A DNA stretch of 64,000 nucleotides from Dendrolimus kikuchii (lineage: Eukaryota; Arthropoda; Insecta; Lepidoptera; Lasiocampidae): positions 29,084,934 through 29,148,933 of the forward strand of contig CM034388.1 in NCBI GenBank assembly GCA_019925095.2, given 5' to 3'. The first letter of the stretch is position 1. Each line of letters opens with the position of its first letter. A program made the translations under genes and the position numbers. Under the pieces are notes generated by a model. It was not told where the DNA came from. It was given only the letters and a program-made list of their open reading frames with translations, and ran no database searches. This document shows positions 48,059 through 58,748 of the stretch, piece by piece.

Positions 48059-48686
48059 GGTGCTTTTAGCAGGGATGGAAGGTACACCGCTGATATAGAA
48101 AGAAGAGTGAATTTGGGGTATATTGTGAATGGAGCGTTAGGTAAACTTCTAGGCGCTAAGAACCTCAGCCAGAAGGTCCAGCTTGCCATACACAACGCGG
48201 TGCTGGTACCTACGCTCAGATATGGAAGCGAGAGTTGGGTATGGAAGAGAAAGCATGAAAGTAGAGTAAACGGGTCGAGATGCGAGCACTGCGCAAAATC
48301 TGCGGAGTGACGCTCGCGGACCGCGTTCGTAATATCGAAGTAAGAAAGAGAGTTGGTCTGAAAAAAAGTGTCGGGGTGAAGGTAAGGAAAGGAATGCTCC
48401 GGAGCTTCGGGCATGTGGAAAGAATGCATGATGAAAGAATGACTAAACAGATATACAATGCAAAAGTGGATGGATGCAGAAGTCGTGGAAGGCCACGACA
48501 CACCTTCCATGATCAAATTGATCGTGTACTAGCAGAAGGTGATGTCAGAAGCCTTAAGAACAGACGAGCGTGCATGACAAGAGTTCTGAATGTCAAAGAA
48601 TCAAGTGAGGTGTGTAAGAATAAGCCTGAATGGCGCTCTGTTGTTCGTGCCTACCCCGCAAGGGAACTGGCGTGAAGTTATGTATG
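48059..48686 (+). mobile_element. RTE-like copy, longest in window, 14-bp TSD
   Basis: Flanked by TATATTTAAATTTA at 48045-48058 and 48687-48700. A one-base loss near 48272 splits the coding segment into frames 48107-48310 and 48280-48675, the second ending at the family stop just before the (TATG)n tail. The frames give [15 protein letters not shown] and [19 protein letters not shown] motifs. Confidence 0.88.
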
Positions 48687-48700
48687 TATATTTAAATTTA

Positions 48701-49309
48701 TACATTTTGCAATTTTGTTGTTGTTTTTTATGTATTATTTGGCACTGACTTCAAGATTTATTTTTTGCTGTTTAGTTTTTGGAAACCGGCATTTCGCGCT
48801 AGGATAATGATGACACGAAGTCTCCGAAAGCAAAGCGTATCTAGACCGTCTTTTAGTATGAATAATGTAACAGAAAATAGTAATTTTACTGTAATATCTA
48901 AAAGGTATGGCCTCATTTCTTATTGCTATTGATGTAATGAGTCAATGTTATCAATCGAGTGCTTCGCAGCAATTGCATTGATAACACTTCGGTCAGGACT
49001 CGATCTATTTTGATTACGTTGTATCAATAAACAATTATTTTACTCTACTAATTAGCTAATGATCGATTAAAGGTCCTATCGATAGGATATGTGATGAAAT
49101 GCTTAGCGTAAATTACTCTCTATCCCTTTTTGAAAACGATTTTCAAATTAATTTGCAGAAGTTAAATAAAAACTTGTTTGGGTCATTCTTTTCTTTTGAT
49201 AAAGGCTGGAACCGAAAATTAGCGCTGCGTCAGTCCTCGTCGCAGCATAATGCTCAGATCTAGCCTCATTGGCGTGTATGTGTGTGTTTTTTAAATTATA
49301 ATTATACTA
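48701..49309. other. Non-coding DNA
   Basis: No gene recognised between the RTE-like copy and the next repeat. Confidence 0.45.
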
Positions 49310-50135
49310 GCCGTCCCGGCAGACGTTGTCCTGCCCTGAAAAAAAAATCTAGGACCCGATCCCAGCGCCACCTACCGGTTCCAATTGTGGATTTAAGCCA
49401 TCCGGGGACCCACTCAAACACACAAAAACAAAATCACCAAAATCTCTCCAGGTGATTAGAAGGATGAACGATGTTATGTCGTCACGCTATGACATTGGAG
49501 GGACAAAACCGCACCACCGCCCCAATATTTTAATAAGTCGAATATCCTACACGATCGCGCGCGACCCGCTCCGCAGTCATATCTATATGTGATAATTTTT
49601 AATAATTTAAACCGCCATTTGTGTGTGACAAAAAAGATTATTTTATACCACCGTGTGCAACCAATCAAACCTCGACGACCGCTGCCAGACGTCTCCAGGC
49701 TTGCCGAATTGGGAGAAGTGCAGTTTCGGGAGGTTAAGGTTAGTGACCAGATTTTCCTTCTCATATGATCAATCGGATACAACGATTGATCTGATTGTCC
49801 TGCCGTCCACTGTTCTTGAGTTATATTATCGACGGCCGCACCAGTCCAGGAGGTAGGGAATTTTATATACAACCGCCGCTACGTGGTGTGCTATAGGGGA
49901 GGTGGGGGAAGGACCTCAAAATTTACCCTTAGCACCACCAATTCTAGAACCCGATCTCAGCGCCACCTACCGGTTCCAATTGTGAATCTAAACCATCAGG
50001 GAACCCACTCAAACATACAAAAACAAAATCACCAAAATCGGTCCAGGTGATTATAAGAGGATTCTAGAACCCGATCTCGATAGTTATAAATAGTGTAACT
50101 AACACGACTTTCTTTTATATATATAGATTTATATT
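49310..50135. repeat. Family F repeat, two partial copies around an insert
   Basis: CAGCGCCACCTACCGGTTCC occurs at about 49370 and 49960, each followed by the same AAAACAAAATCACCAAAATC block. Between them lie about 450 bp of other sequence. This looks like an insertion or a partial tandem duplication. Confidence 0.55.
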
Positions 50136-50649
50136 CTATACATGTACAATGTCTTATTACGCGTGTTCTGTTTTCTTTCTATACATACATTTATTTTTGT
50201 TCTTCAAAGCGGCTCTCTGCGTGGTTTATGTATCTAGCCAGTGGCAAGTACCTACTGACAAGTATTCGAGTTTTGGAATACTCTTCATGCAAAGACTTCG
50301 CGCGTTTATTCGACACCGTGCCGCCGCCACCACACTTTCGCTATCAAGAGGACGTCAGCGGTGGGGCGGCGGTTTGGGAGTACGGACAACGTTCTGTTAT
50401 ACCGATAAAAGTATACTCTTTTTATAGAATTATTTATTTTATAGGAAGGAATAGAAATATTTATTTATTATGTAGGATATATAAATATGTCTATCTCTGG
50501 AGGTGGCGCGATCCGAACTGACTCGAGCTGTGGGGTGCAGTCGGATGAGAAGTACGGGATGCTGAGAATCCCGTCAGCATTTTAGCTTGCGGTTTAGGGA
50601 TATAACAGTTCGCCAACACATAAATCGAAATTAACAGAATAGACATACA
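50136..50649. other. Non-coding DNA
   Basis: Short frames 50149-50427 and 50228-50521 overlap in different frames and have no domain. No gene supported. Confidence 0.4.
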
Positions 50650-50944
50650 ACTTAAGGTTATTATGGAATCCAGATTCTAGATCAGGGATGGTAGCCATGC
50701 AGATTACCTGCCTGTGGGTTTTGAATCGCCTCTTACTGCCTGTCTGCCCAGCTACAGGCAATAATATTCTATCTTTGATTTTTTTTGCATGAGTTCAGTA
50801 GACAGGCTGACGACCCACCTGATGGAAAGCGGTTACTGTCGCGAAATACTTCAGACCAGGGGTGATAGCCATCCAGTCGTGAAAATACCCTATCTAGATG
50901 TGGGTTGTTTTTGTCGCCTCTTACGACAGGGGGCGCCTGGCCGC
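50650..50944 (-). mobile_element. Two SINE-A fragments, second cut by BEL2
   Basis: 50650-50775 and 50785-50944 are separate reverse fragments. The second breaks off in the GC-rich head (CGCCTGGCCGC) exactly where BEL2 begins. Confidence 0.65.
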
Positions 50945-51074
50945 CTATACGCGTGGAGAGGGGCGCGCAGAGCTACGTGCGACGGAGCGACCCGACACAC
51001 ACAGCGCGACTTAATAATATGAAACACACGTGTATATTTATAAAATATAAATAAATAAATTGCTTCAACATTTT
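50945..51074 (+). repeat. BEL2 5' LTR (shared part)
   Basis: Starts CTATACGCGTGGAG and ends GCTTCAACATTTT. The 3' copy is preceded by TGTTAATGACAATA, a likelier true LTR start that is absent here. Confidence 0.8.
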
Positions 51075-51258
51075 GGACCCCCTACGCCGGATACCATCTT
51101 CAATATATTGGAGCCAGCACAACAACAAGGTCAGGCCAATCAATCCACTCGTTCCGTCCTTACATACCCTATTTGTGTCATTACCGTGCTATTTAATTTA
51201 CATTACGTCCGATTACGGTCACGGTAGTTCTTTTAATTAACTATACCCGCTTCTCATA

Positions 51259-54200
51259 ATGCCGCGAAATGTAGAAAGTGACGATCTTCGGGATCTTATC
51301 AAAAAACGGGGAATTATAAAAGGCAAATTCACTTTGTTCGTTAAATACGTTCAAACTTTAGATAAAACAAAAATTACGGAACTTCAGAAAGCCGAATTAA
51401 ATGAACGCTTACTAAAGTCCGAGTCATTATTTGATAAATTCTCCGATATTCAAGATGAGATCGAGCTAAATATGTCAGAATTCCAGTTAGAGAAAGAGTT
51501 ATTAGAGAGAGAAGCCTTTGAAAACCAGTTTTACGAAATAATGGCCCAGTATAAATGTTTTTTAAAAGAATCTGGTTCACTAGAACATTCATTTTGCCAA
51601 AGTAATAGAAATTTTATAAAGTTACCTACGATTTCTTTGCCTTCATTTGACGGTACATATGACCAATGGTTAGAATTTCGTGATACATTCCAATCCCTAA
51701 TTCACAATAACAACGATATTGATAATGTCCAAAAATTTCATTATTTACGATCGGCCTTGACGGGTGCCGCATTGCAAGTAATTAAGTCTCTAGAGTTTTC
51801 ATCTGAGAACTATATTACTGCCTGGGACCTTTTAGAGAATAGGTACAATAATAATCGTTTGTTAGTCCATAATCACGTGAAGGCATTGTTCTCTGCCCAG
51901 TCTATCAGTAAGGAATCTGCCGTTCAAATTCGTAAACTCATAGACACTATTTTGAGAAATATTCGCGCACTCAAGACCCTGGGTGAACCCACAGATAGTT
52001 GGGATACCCTGATCATTTATATAATGGTGTCAAAATTAGATTCTTCAACTGAACGGGAATGGGAGCTATATAAAAGTAATGGCAAATTATCTTTATCGGA
52101 TTTAGTTAAATTTCTCAAGGATCGAGCTGATGTATTGGAAACCATTAAGACGTCTCAAAAATCGTCGTCGAGTCATCTTAAAACACAGGTGCATTTAAAT
52201 ATACAAAAAACCAATACAAATAATAATAAACAGAAAACCTCAAATATTTCTAAACGGTTCACTTGCGCGATGTGTAGTGCCAACCACCCACTTTATTCGT
52301 GCGAGTCCTTTTTAAAGTTATCAGTAACTGATAGGTTAAAATATTTAAATGAGAAACACCTTTGTCATAATTGTTTACGCTCCGGCCACACAGTAACCGA
52401 CTGTTGGTTCGGTCCGTGTAAGCAGTGCAATAAAAAACACAATACTTTACTGCATAGCGAGAGTACCGAAATTGGTGCATTAATATCTTCAATTGCCGGT
52501 CATTCGTCGCAAGTATCGCCGCAGGGCGAAACTAGTGTTGCCACTCACGATTCCATCACGCAAACCGCTTCTCACACAACTCACACGCTTTATGAAAGCA
52601 GCGATAATCCCTTTATTCTATCAAAGGTACTATTATCGACTGCACTAGTGGAGATAGCGGACAATGCTAACAAGTATCACACAACGCGAGCATTGCTCGA
52701 TAATGGCAGTCAACACTGTTTTATATCCGAATCTTTATGTAAGAAATTAAATATACCGCTATTACAGTCCACTGTTCAGGTCATAGGCGTAGGCAATTCA
52801 GTCACTCAGTCTACGCAGTCATGTCACATTCAAATACGCTCTAAAACTAGTTCATATATCACACGCTTTAATTGTTTAGTTTTGTCGCGCATAACCGCTA
52901 ACTTACCGTCGTTAGACCGCGATCATGGTATTAATATTCCGGATAACCTAACGCTCGCCGATCCCTATTTCTATTCACAAAGTAATATAGACTTATTAAT
53001 AGGTGCGGATAAGTTTTGGGAGTTATTAAATGACGGTCTAGTTCGTCTTCCAAACGGGCCCTATTTGCAGAACACTAAGTTGGGATGGCTCATTTCGGGT
53101 TCGATTTGCACAAAAGACTCGCGCATTAATCGGGTTCAGTGCAATTTCACACAAACTTTAGACACACAATTGAAAGGATTTTGGGAAATAGAGGAGATCT
53201 CATTGTCAAATAAACATATTTTTTCTAAAGATGAAGGTGCATGCGAAAAAATATTCGTTGAAAGTACAAAGCGCGATGATTACGGTCGCTTTTGTGTGCG
53301 CATGCCACTGAACGAGTCGGCCGATTCGCTGGGCGATTCACTCGCTCTGGCCGAAAACCGGTTTCGCTCGCTCGAACACAAGTTGTCACGAACTACTACT
53401 GATTATAAACAAATGTATAATGAATTTATGTCGGAATACTTAAGGTTGGGACACATGAGCCGCGTTTATGAATATTCACCACCTTATTATTTTTTACCGC
53501 ATCACGGCGTATTCAAAGAACATAGTAGCACAACTAAATTAAGAGTAGTTTTCGACGCAAGTGTAAAAACGAGTTCGGGAAAGTCTTTAAATGACATTCA
53601 GTATGTTGGTCCGAAGTTACACAATGATATTTTTTCAATTTTATTGAGATTTCGTCAATATAGATTCGTTGCTTGCGCCGATGTCGAAAAAATGTTTCGA
53701 CAAATATTAATCTCCGAAGATCAAAGAAATTTACAATTAATATTGTGGCGCGAAAATTCATCCGATGTATTAGGTGTGTACCAGCTTAATACGGTCACAT
53801 ACGGCACGGCGTCCGCGCCTTATCTAAGTATTCGGTGTATTAAACAGCTGGCTTTGGAGTGCACGGATGACGTTATTAAGCAAGTTATCGACGAAGATAT
53901 TTTTGTTGACGATCTTATTACGGGACATGACAATAAATCTAAGTTATTAGAGATATGCGATGGCGTATCTAAAGTGTTACTGTCGGGTTGTTTTCCTTTA
54001 AGAAAATGGCTATTTAATATGGAAATTTTAAATTCGGACTCCGTTTTTTCTTCTCGAAATTTGTCTCTGGATGAAAACCATCAGACCAAAACATTAGGCC
54101 TAGGGTGGTTTCATTTTTCGGATGATCTTCATTTTACCACTAAGTGCAGTCAAGATTTAAACAATATTATTACTAAACGCACTATGCTTTCGACAATTTC

Positions 54201-56484
54201 ACAAATATATGACCCATTGGGTCTTTTGGCCCCTACTATAATTATAGCGAAAAATTTGTTGCAAAAATTATGGCTATCAAAAATAGATTGGGATGACCCT
54301 ATACCACATAGTGTATTGTTAAAATGGCACAGTTTTATCTCTAAGTTAGGTATTTTACAAAGTGTACGTATTCCGCGTTATGTTAGACACGAAAATGCCA
54401 AGACAACCGAACTACATATATTCTCCGATGCATCTCAAGATGCCTACGGTGCGTGTGCGTATATACGTAGCTACGTAGATGACAATACGATTGCAACTAT
54501 TTTATTATGTGCGAAGAGCAAGGTCGCTCCAGTGAAACCGGTAAGTATCCCGCGTTTAGAGTTATGCGGGGCGTTATTAGGCGCCAGATTATACGCAAAG
54601 ATAATTAAATCAATGAGATTAACTTTCGATAAAATTTATTTCTGGACAGATTCAACCATCGTTCTGGGGTGGTTAAGGATGTCACCTTCGTTATTAAAAA
54701 CATTTGTACAAAACCGTGTTGTAGAAATTAATGAGTTGACGGGCGACTTATCGTGGTTTCATGTTAGCGGCAAACAAAACCCGGCTGATATGCTATCGCG
54801 CGGAGTGCAGCTTGACGTTCTACAATCTTCAGATGTTTGGTGGCGAGGGCCGGCTTTCTTGCGCGAATCTAACTACAATTGGGCACATAATAGCAATAGT
54901 GATGTCAATAATATTGAATTACCGGAACTCAAGACATTTAAGGCAACATTAGTAAGCCAAATTCACACAGATTTTATACAATTTGAACGTTTTTCTTCTT
55001 ACAATCGTTTAGTAAGGGCAATTGCGTATTCTTTGCGTTTTATTCATAATTGCCGTAGTAAAATAAAAACACAAAACTTAACGGGTGCCATTTCCCTTGA
55101 TGAAAAAAATAATGCTTTAAAACTTTTAACACGTATTTCACAAGAACAATCATTTCCAGATATTTATCAAAGTTTAGTAAATAAAAAGCCCTTCAAATGT
55201 CCACGCGATATTTCTAGTTTAAATGTATTTTTAGATAATAATAAGCTGATTAGAGTGGGTGGTAGGTTAGCTAATTCTGAAGTATTTAATTTTGACAAGA
55301 AACATCCTTTATTATTAAATGCTAAACATTTGTTCACTCGTCTTCTTTTCCAACATCATCATCACAACCTACTTCATGCTGGTCCTCAGTCATTGTTAGC
55401 GGCCATAAGAGAATGTTGGTGGCCACTCAAAGGTCGCAATTTAGCTAAGCAGACGGTGTATAATTGTGTCAGGTGTATGCGTATGAAGGCAAAGAATATA
55501 CAACCTCAGATGGGTAACTTACCACGAGAACGGCTCGAGTCAGTATATCCTTTTTACCGTTGTGGTCTAGACTACGGAGGACCACTGTTAATACTAAATC
55601 GAAAGGGGAGGGGCGCAAAGTTAGAAAAATGTTACATTTGTTTATTTGTATGTTTCTCCACGAGAGCCATACATTTAGATTTGGTCACTAGTCTATCCTC
55701 TGAATCATACATACTCGCGTTGAAAAGGTTTATTTCAAGACGTGGTAAACCAGCTGAGATTTTTTCAGATAATGGAAGGACTTTTGTAGGCGCTTTAAAA
55801 CAATTTTCCAAATTTTTATTAGACAAACACGATGATTTAATTAATTTTACGGCCGATAATTCAATTAAACTTACATTTATCCCACCTTATTCCCCTCATT
55901 GGGGCGGGTTATGGGAAGCGGGCATTAAATCTTGTAAATTTCATTTACGTCGTGTCGTAGGTAATGCTAATTTGACCTATGAGGAGATGAGTACGGTATT
56001 AACACAAGTAGAAGCCATACTTAATTCCAGACCTATGTATCCCATGTCTCCTGATCCTAATGACCTTCTCCCACTTACTCCTGGTCATTTTTTGATTGGC
56101 CGACCACTCACCGCGCCGGTTCACCAAGACCTGACTTCAGCAGTAACCCAGCACCTCACACGCTATGATCGAGTGGAGCAGATGCGACAACATTTTTGGA
56201 CGAGATGGTCTAAGGAGTACATATCAGAGCTTCAAAGGAGAGTAAAGTGGCAGAAGAATGTTAATACTTTAACTCCTGATACGCTCGTTTTAATTAAAGA
56301 AGAAAATCTTCCGCCTTTAAAATGGCGTCTCGGGCGAGTATTGCAGACCTTTACGGGGAAGGATGGAATTTCTCGTGTTGCTGATGTCAAAACTGCAGCA
56401 GGCATAATACAACGTTCTTTTTCCAAGATATGCCCGCTACTTCAACTAGACGAAATTCACCAGTCTGTTCCTCATCAACTATAA
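51259..56484 (+). CDS. BEL2 Gag-Pro-Pol polyprotein
   Basis: A 1741-residue unbroken frame. In order: N-terminal coiled-coil region; DUF1759-type gag about 127-290; Cys/His zinc knuckles about 336-400; aspartic protease with LLDNGSQ about 480; reverse transcriptase with DVEKMFRQI about 807 and catalytic FVDD 882-885; RNase H with SDASQ about 1055 and TDST about 1133; integrase HHCC about 1366-1405; integrase core with LDYGG about 1437, SDNGRTF about 1504 and GGLWEA about 1552; and a DUF5641-type C-domain about 1640-1720. It ends there, with no envelope region. The first catalytic-box residue is Phe rather than Tyr, which some active RT families tolerate. Codon use is AT-rich like its surroundings. 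The leader 51075-51258 is short and non-coding. Confidence 0.93.
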   Translation: MPRNVESDDLRDLIKKRGIIKGKFTLFVKYVQTLDKTKITELQKAELNERLLKSESLFDKFSDIQDEIELNMSEFQLEKELLEREAFENQFYEIMAQYKCFLKESGSLEHSFCQSNRNFIKLPTISLPSFDGTYDQWLEFRDTFQSLIHNNNDIDNVQKFHYLRSALTGAALQVIKSLEFSSENYITAWDLLENRYNNNRLLVHNHVKALFSAQSISKESAVQIRKLIDTILRNIRALKTLGEPTDSWDTLIIYIMVSKLDSSTEREWELYKSNGKLSLSDLVKFLKDRADVLETIKTSQKSSSSHLKTQVHLNIQKTNTNNNKQKTSNISKRFTCAMCSANHPLYSCESFLKLSVTDRLKYLNEKHLCHNCLRSGHTVTDCWFGPCKQCNKKHNTLLHSESTEIGALISSIAGHSSQVSPQGETSVATHDSITQTASHTTHTLYESSDNPFILSKVLLSTALVEIADNANKYHTTRALLDNGSQHCFISESLCKKLNIPLLQSTVQVIGVGNSVTQSTQSCHIQIRSKTSSYITRFNCLVLSRITANLPSLDRDHGINIPDNLTLADPYFYSQSNIDLLIGADKFWELLNDGLVRLPNGPYLQNTKLGWLISGSICTKDSRINRVQCNFTQTLDTQLKGFWEIEEISLSNKHIFSKDEGACEKIFVESTKRDDYGRFCVRMPLNESADSLGDSLALAENRFRSLEHKLSRTTTDYKQMYNEFMSEYLRLGHMSRVYEYSPPYYFLPHHGVFKEHSSTTKLRVVFDASVKTSSGKSLNDIQYVGPKLHNDIFSILLRFRQYRFVACADVEKMFRQILISEDQRNLQLILWRENSSDVLGVYQLNTVTYGTASAPYLSIRCIKQLALECTDDVIKQVIDEDIFVDDLITGHDNKSKLLEICDGVSKVLLSGCFPLRKWLFNMEILNSDSVFSSRNLSLDENHQTKTLGLGWFHFSDDLHFTTKCSQDLNNIITKRTMLSTISQIYDPLGLLAPTIIIAKNLLQKLWLSKIDWDDPIPHSVLLKWHSFISKLGILQSVRIPRYVRHENAKTTELHIFSDASQDAYGACAYIRSYVDDNTIATILLCAKSKVAPVKPVSIPRLELCGALLGARLYAKIIKSMRLTFDKIYFWTDSTIVLGWLRMSPSLLKTFVQNRVVEINELTGDLSWFHVSGKQNPADMLSRGVQLDVLQSSDVWWRGPAFLRESNYNWAHNSNSDVNNIELPELKTFKATLVSQIHTDFIQFERFSSYNRLVRAIAYSLRFIHNCRSKIKTQNLTGAISLDEKNNALKLLTRISQEQSFPDIYQSLVNKKPFKCPRDISSLNVFLDNNKLIRVGGRLANSEVFNFDKKHPLLLNAKHLFTRLLFQHHHHNLLHAGPQSLLAAIRECWWPLKGRNLAKQTVYNCVRCMRMKAKNIQPQMGNLPRERLESVYPFYRCGLDYGGPLLILNRKGRGAKLEKCYICLFVCFSTRAIHLDLVTSLSSESYILALKRFISRRGKPAEIFSDNGRTFVGALKQFSKFLLDKHDDLINFTADNSIKLTFIPPYSPHWGGLWEAGIKSCKFHLRRVVGNANLTYEEMSTVLTQVEAILNSRPMYPMSPDPNDLLPLTPGHFLIGRPLTAPVHQDLTSAVTQHLTRYDRVEQMRQHFWTRWSKEYISELQRRVKWQKNVNTLTPDTLVLIKEENLPPLKWRLGRVLQTFTGKDGISRVADVKTAAGIIQRSFSKICPLLQLDEIHQSVPHQL

Positions 56485-56542
56485 TGTTAATCAAGAATTG
56501 GAACCTGGAGCTTCCAAGGCCGGGCGCGTGTTAATGACAATA

Positions 56543-56673
56543 CTATACGCGTGGAGAGGGGCGCGCAGAGCTACGTGCGACGGAGCCACCCGACACACAC
56601 AGCGCGACTTAATATGAAACACACGTGTATATTTATAAAATATAAATAAATAAATAAATTGCTTCAACATTTT
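56543..56673 (+). repeat. BEL2 3' LTR (shared part)
   Basis: 131 bp matching 50945-51074. Preceded by CTTCCAAGGCCGGGCGCG, a possible purine-rich primer region, then TGTTAATGACAATA. Confidence 0.8.
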
Positions 56674-56980
56674 AAGTCGAGTCTCTCAACTCGTAGCAAT
56701 ATTTTGAACTTAATTCTTAACTTGTATCGTATGATGACTGTACCCGCCATTCGTTCATTTCTACCCGCTGCCTTTCCAAAAAGACAAGTTGGAAGACTCA
56801 CCCGCTACGCACGCATTGGAACTGTAAAAGTTCTACTCGTAATCTCTAAACGAGAGCTCAAAATTAAACCACCGCGCCGCGTCGTGTGTAAAACTTTATA
56901 ATAATTAAATTAGATGATGTGAGAGTGTGATATTGGTGCTTGGCTCATTTAAGCTATCGAAGGACACACACCTGTCACAA
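56674..56980. other. 3' flank of BEL2
   Basis: An open frame 56659-56901 (80 codons) starts inside the LTR and has no domain. Nothing else recognised. Confidence 0.4.
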
Positions 56981-56984
56981 TGAC

Positions 56985-57417
56985 CTAGACGGGCAAATGC
57001 CCTACCACCTGGCTGTGGGTCATTTTGTCGCCTCTTTTTTTTTTAAGCCGGGGGAAATGCTATTTACGCACAATCCTTTGCAAGGGATTAGACCATAGTT
57101 GATCATGGAGGCTTTACCCTTTAATAAGGGGCAATCTAAACAGTAATCAAGCGAGCTTGTGTGGAGACTCAGAGAAGTTGCACGGGCAACAACCACTACC
57201 GACTAAAACCACCCTCCTCCCATGTGCCCCGCGCTTTTTATGTAGGAAAAGCTGAGACTTGGAACGTAGTTACGCCCAGTCCGATCCAGCGCAAAAAGTG
57301 CCTGAATGTGCCCCGGGAATCAGAACACATCCACTTCGTCAGCGCATTTTGTCGCCTCTTACGACAGGCCGCCCCAACGCAGGAAATTTTATTCTCTCTC
57401 CGTTCCTGCACGGATGA
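56985..57417 (-). mobile_element. SINE-A fragment split by SINE-B
   Basis: SINE-A pieces 56985-57036 and 57361-57417 are interrupted by 57037-57344 and rejoin exactly if one copy of the 16-bp duplication is removed. Confidence 0.75.
57037..57344 (-). mobile_element. SINE-B copy nested in SINE-A, 16-bp TSD
   Basis: Flanked by CATTTTGTCGCCTCTT at 57021-57036 and 57345-57360, with a poly-T run at the left. Shares AAATGCTATTTACGCACAAT and GTTACGCCCAGTCCGATCCA with the 30474 copy. Confidence 0.85.
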
Positions 57418-57765
57418 AAAGTATAAATAAAGTGTAGTAACAATTTCAAAACCCTCTTTCTCCCTTCTAAAGTCTGTTAATTTTCAAAGAGGTCGAAACC
57501 CATTAATGTGCTACAAGCCAAAGTTAAAATATTTCTAATGGAATATCGTAAAAGAAATAAAAGTTAAGTCTTTTAGCTATAATTTATTAACAAAAGTTTT
57601 AAGCGTTCGTTATATACTAACTTGAGATTTAAGGCGTTAAGTTTTTTCGATATTTGCTTAACTTTAAATGACTTTGCGTACCTATCTGTAGATTTTAGTG
57701 AAAGTATAATATCTTCTAATTTATTTAGGTATCTATCTTTCTGGTCTTAGACGTTTAATACTTGC
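57418..57765. other. AT-rich DNA
   Basis: No gene or element recognised. Confidence 0.4.
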
Positions 57766-57776
57766 TATTTATGGTA

Positions 57777-57870
57777 GCAAGTGAGGTGTGTAAGAATAAG
57801 CCTAAATGGCGCTCTGTTGTTCGTGCCTACCCCGCAAGGGAACTGGCGTGAAGCTATGTATGTATGTATT
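57777..57870 (+). mobile_element. RTE-like 94-bp fragment, 11-bp TSD
   Basis: Flanked by TATTTATGGTA at 57766-57776 and 57871-57881. Confidence 0.75.
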
Positions 57871-57904
57871 TATTTATGGTATTAGTTACATATGTGTGAA
57901 CTTT

Positions 57905-58264
57905 TATTTATTTACACGTTAAAAAAAACCTATCCTTCTTTCTGGGATAACTTTTACATAAATCTATCCGAAAATCTATCCCATTATCCGGGATAAAAAG
58001 TATCCTTTGTCCTCCCTCGAAATTAAAATTACACACATAATCACATTTCAGCCAAATCGATCCAGTACTATTTTCATAAAAGCATAACGAAGAGAAAAAT
58101 TTTTTTTTATCCCGACAACTATCCCATTTTCGGGATAAAAAGTATCCTATGTTCATCCTTGGAATCGAAAATATATTTACTGAGTTTCAACCAAATCGGT
58201 CCAGTACTTTTTCCGTGAAAACGGAACAGACAGACAGACAGAGTTACTTTCGCATTTATAATAT
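57905..58264. repeat. Dispersed repeat with CCGGGATAAAAAGTATCC words
   Basis: Two internal copies of an about 130-bp unit; related sequence at 62330-62600. The 3' end CAGACAGACAGAGTTACTTT leads into the ATAT target of the solo LTR. Confidence 0.55.
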
Positions 58265-58744
58265 TGTTACGAGTGCGAGGGACTCGAATTAAAATACCGT
58301 TGGAATTATTTTACCACTTATTAGAACTATACAAACACGTATAACACAGGTACAAATATAACCGAACACAACAAATTCAAACGTAATTCAGAAGGTCGTA
58401 ATTCCATAAATCACTAATAGATTACCGAAAGTACTCAAGTTTCGCCTTGATCGTGGTTCTCGCTCGACTGCCACCCCCCCTCTATCAGGTTATTGTTTTA
58501 TACTGCACAAATGCAATATGTCCGCCCGGCAGCGTGGACCAAATTTCCCAGAATCAGCTTTTACTTTGAAATCCGTAACACCTGGCTAACGATTACAATA
58601 CAACAATAGGCCGTATGCCAATAAGTAAACAAAAGAAGACGATCATAAAAGAATCTCAATGTTATTAGTTCAAATGCCGACTGGTAATAAATTTGCTTTG
58701 TTTCAGAGCTGCATTTTATTTTTGTCGAAACCTGAGTTGTAACA
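58265..58744 (-). mobile_element. Solo LTR, 480 bp, TSD ATAT
   Basis: Inverted relative of 47270-47719: reverse complement begins TGTTACAACTCAGG and ends GCACTCGTAACA, flanked by ATAT at 58261-58264 and 58745-58748. The TATA box is at about 58495-58505 on the minus strand. Confidence 0.85.
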
Positions 58745-58748
58745 ATAT

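Larger units (their letters stand above)
50945..56673 (+). mobile_element. BEL/Pao retrotransposon BEL2, no env
   Basis: A 5.7-kb element. Direct repeats 50945-51074 and 56543-56673 are the LTRs, differing by one substitution plus 3-bp and 4-bp indels as read by eye. A primer-binding-like TGGACCCCCTACGCC begins at 51074. One ORF fills the interior. The 3' flank does not resume the SINE-A that is cut at the 5' side, so no TSD is visible. Confidence 0.9.

Noticed and set aside
49474..49872. 132-codon minus-strand ORF
   Set aside because: Spans family F repeat and its insert; no domain and not conserved between repeat copies.
56659..56901. 80-codon ORF after BEL2
   Set aside because: Starts inside the LTR and has no domain; probably chance.
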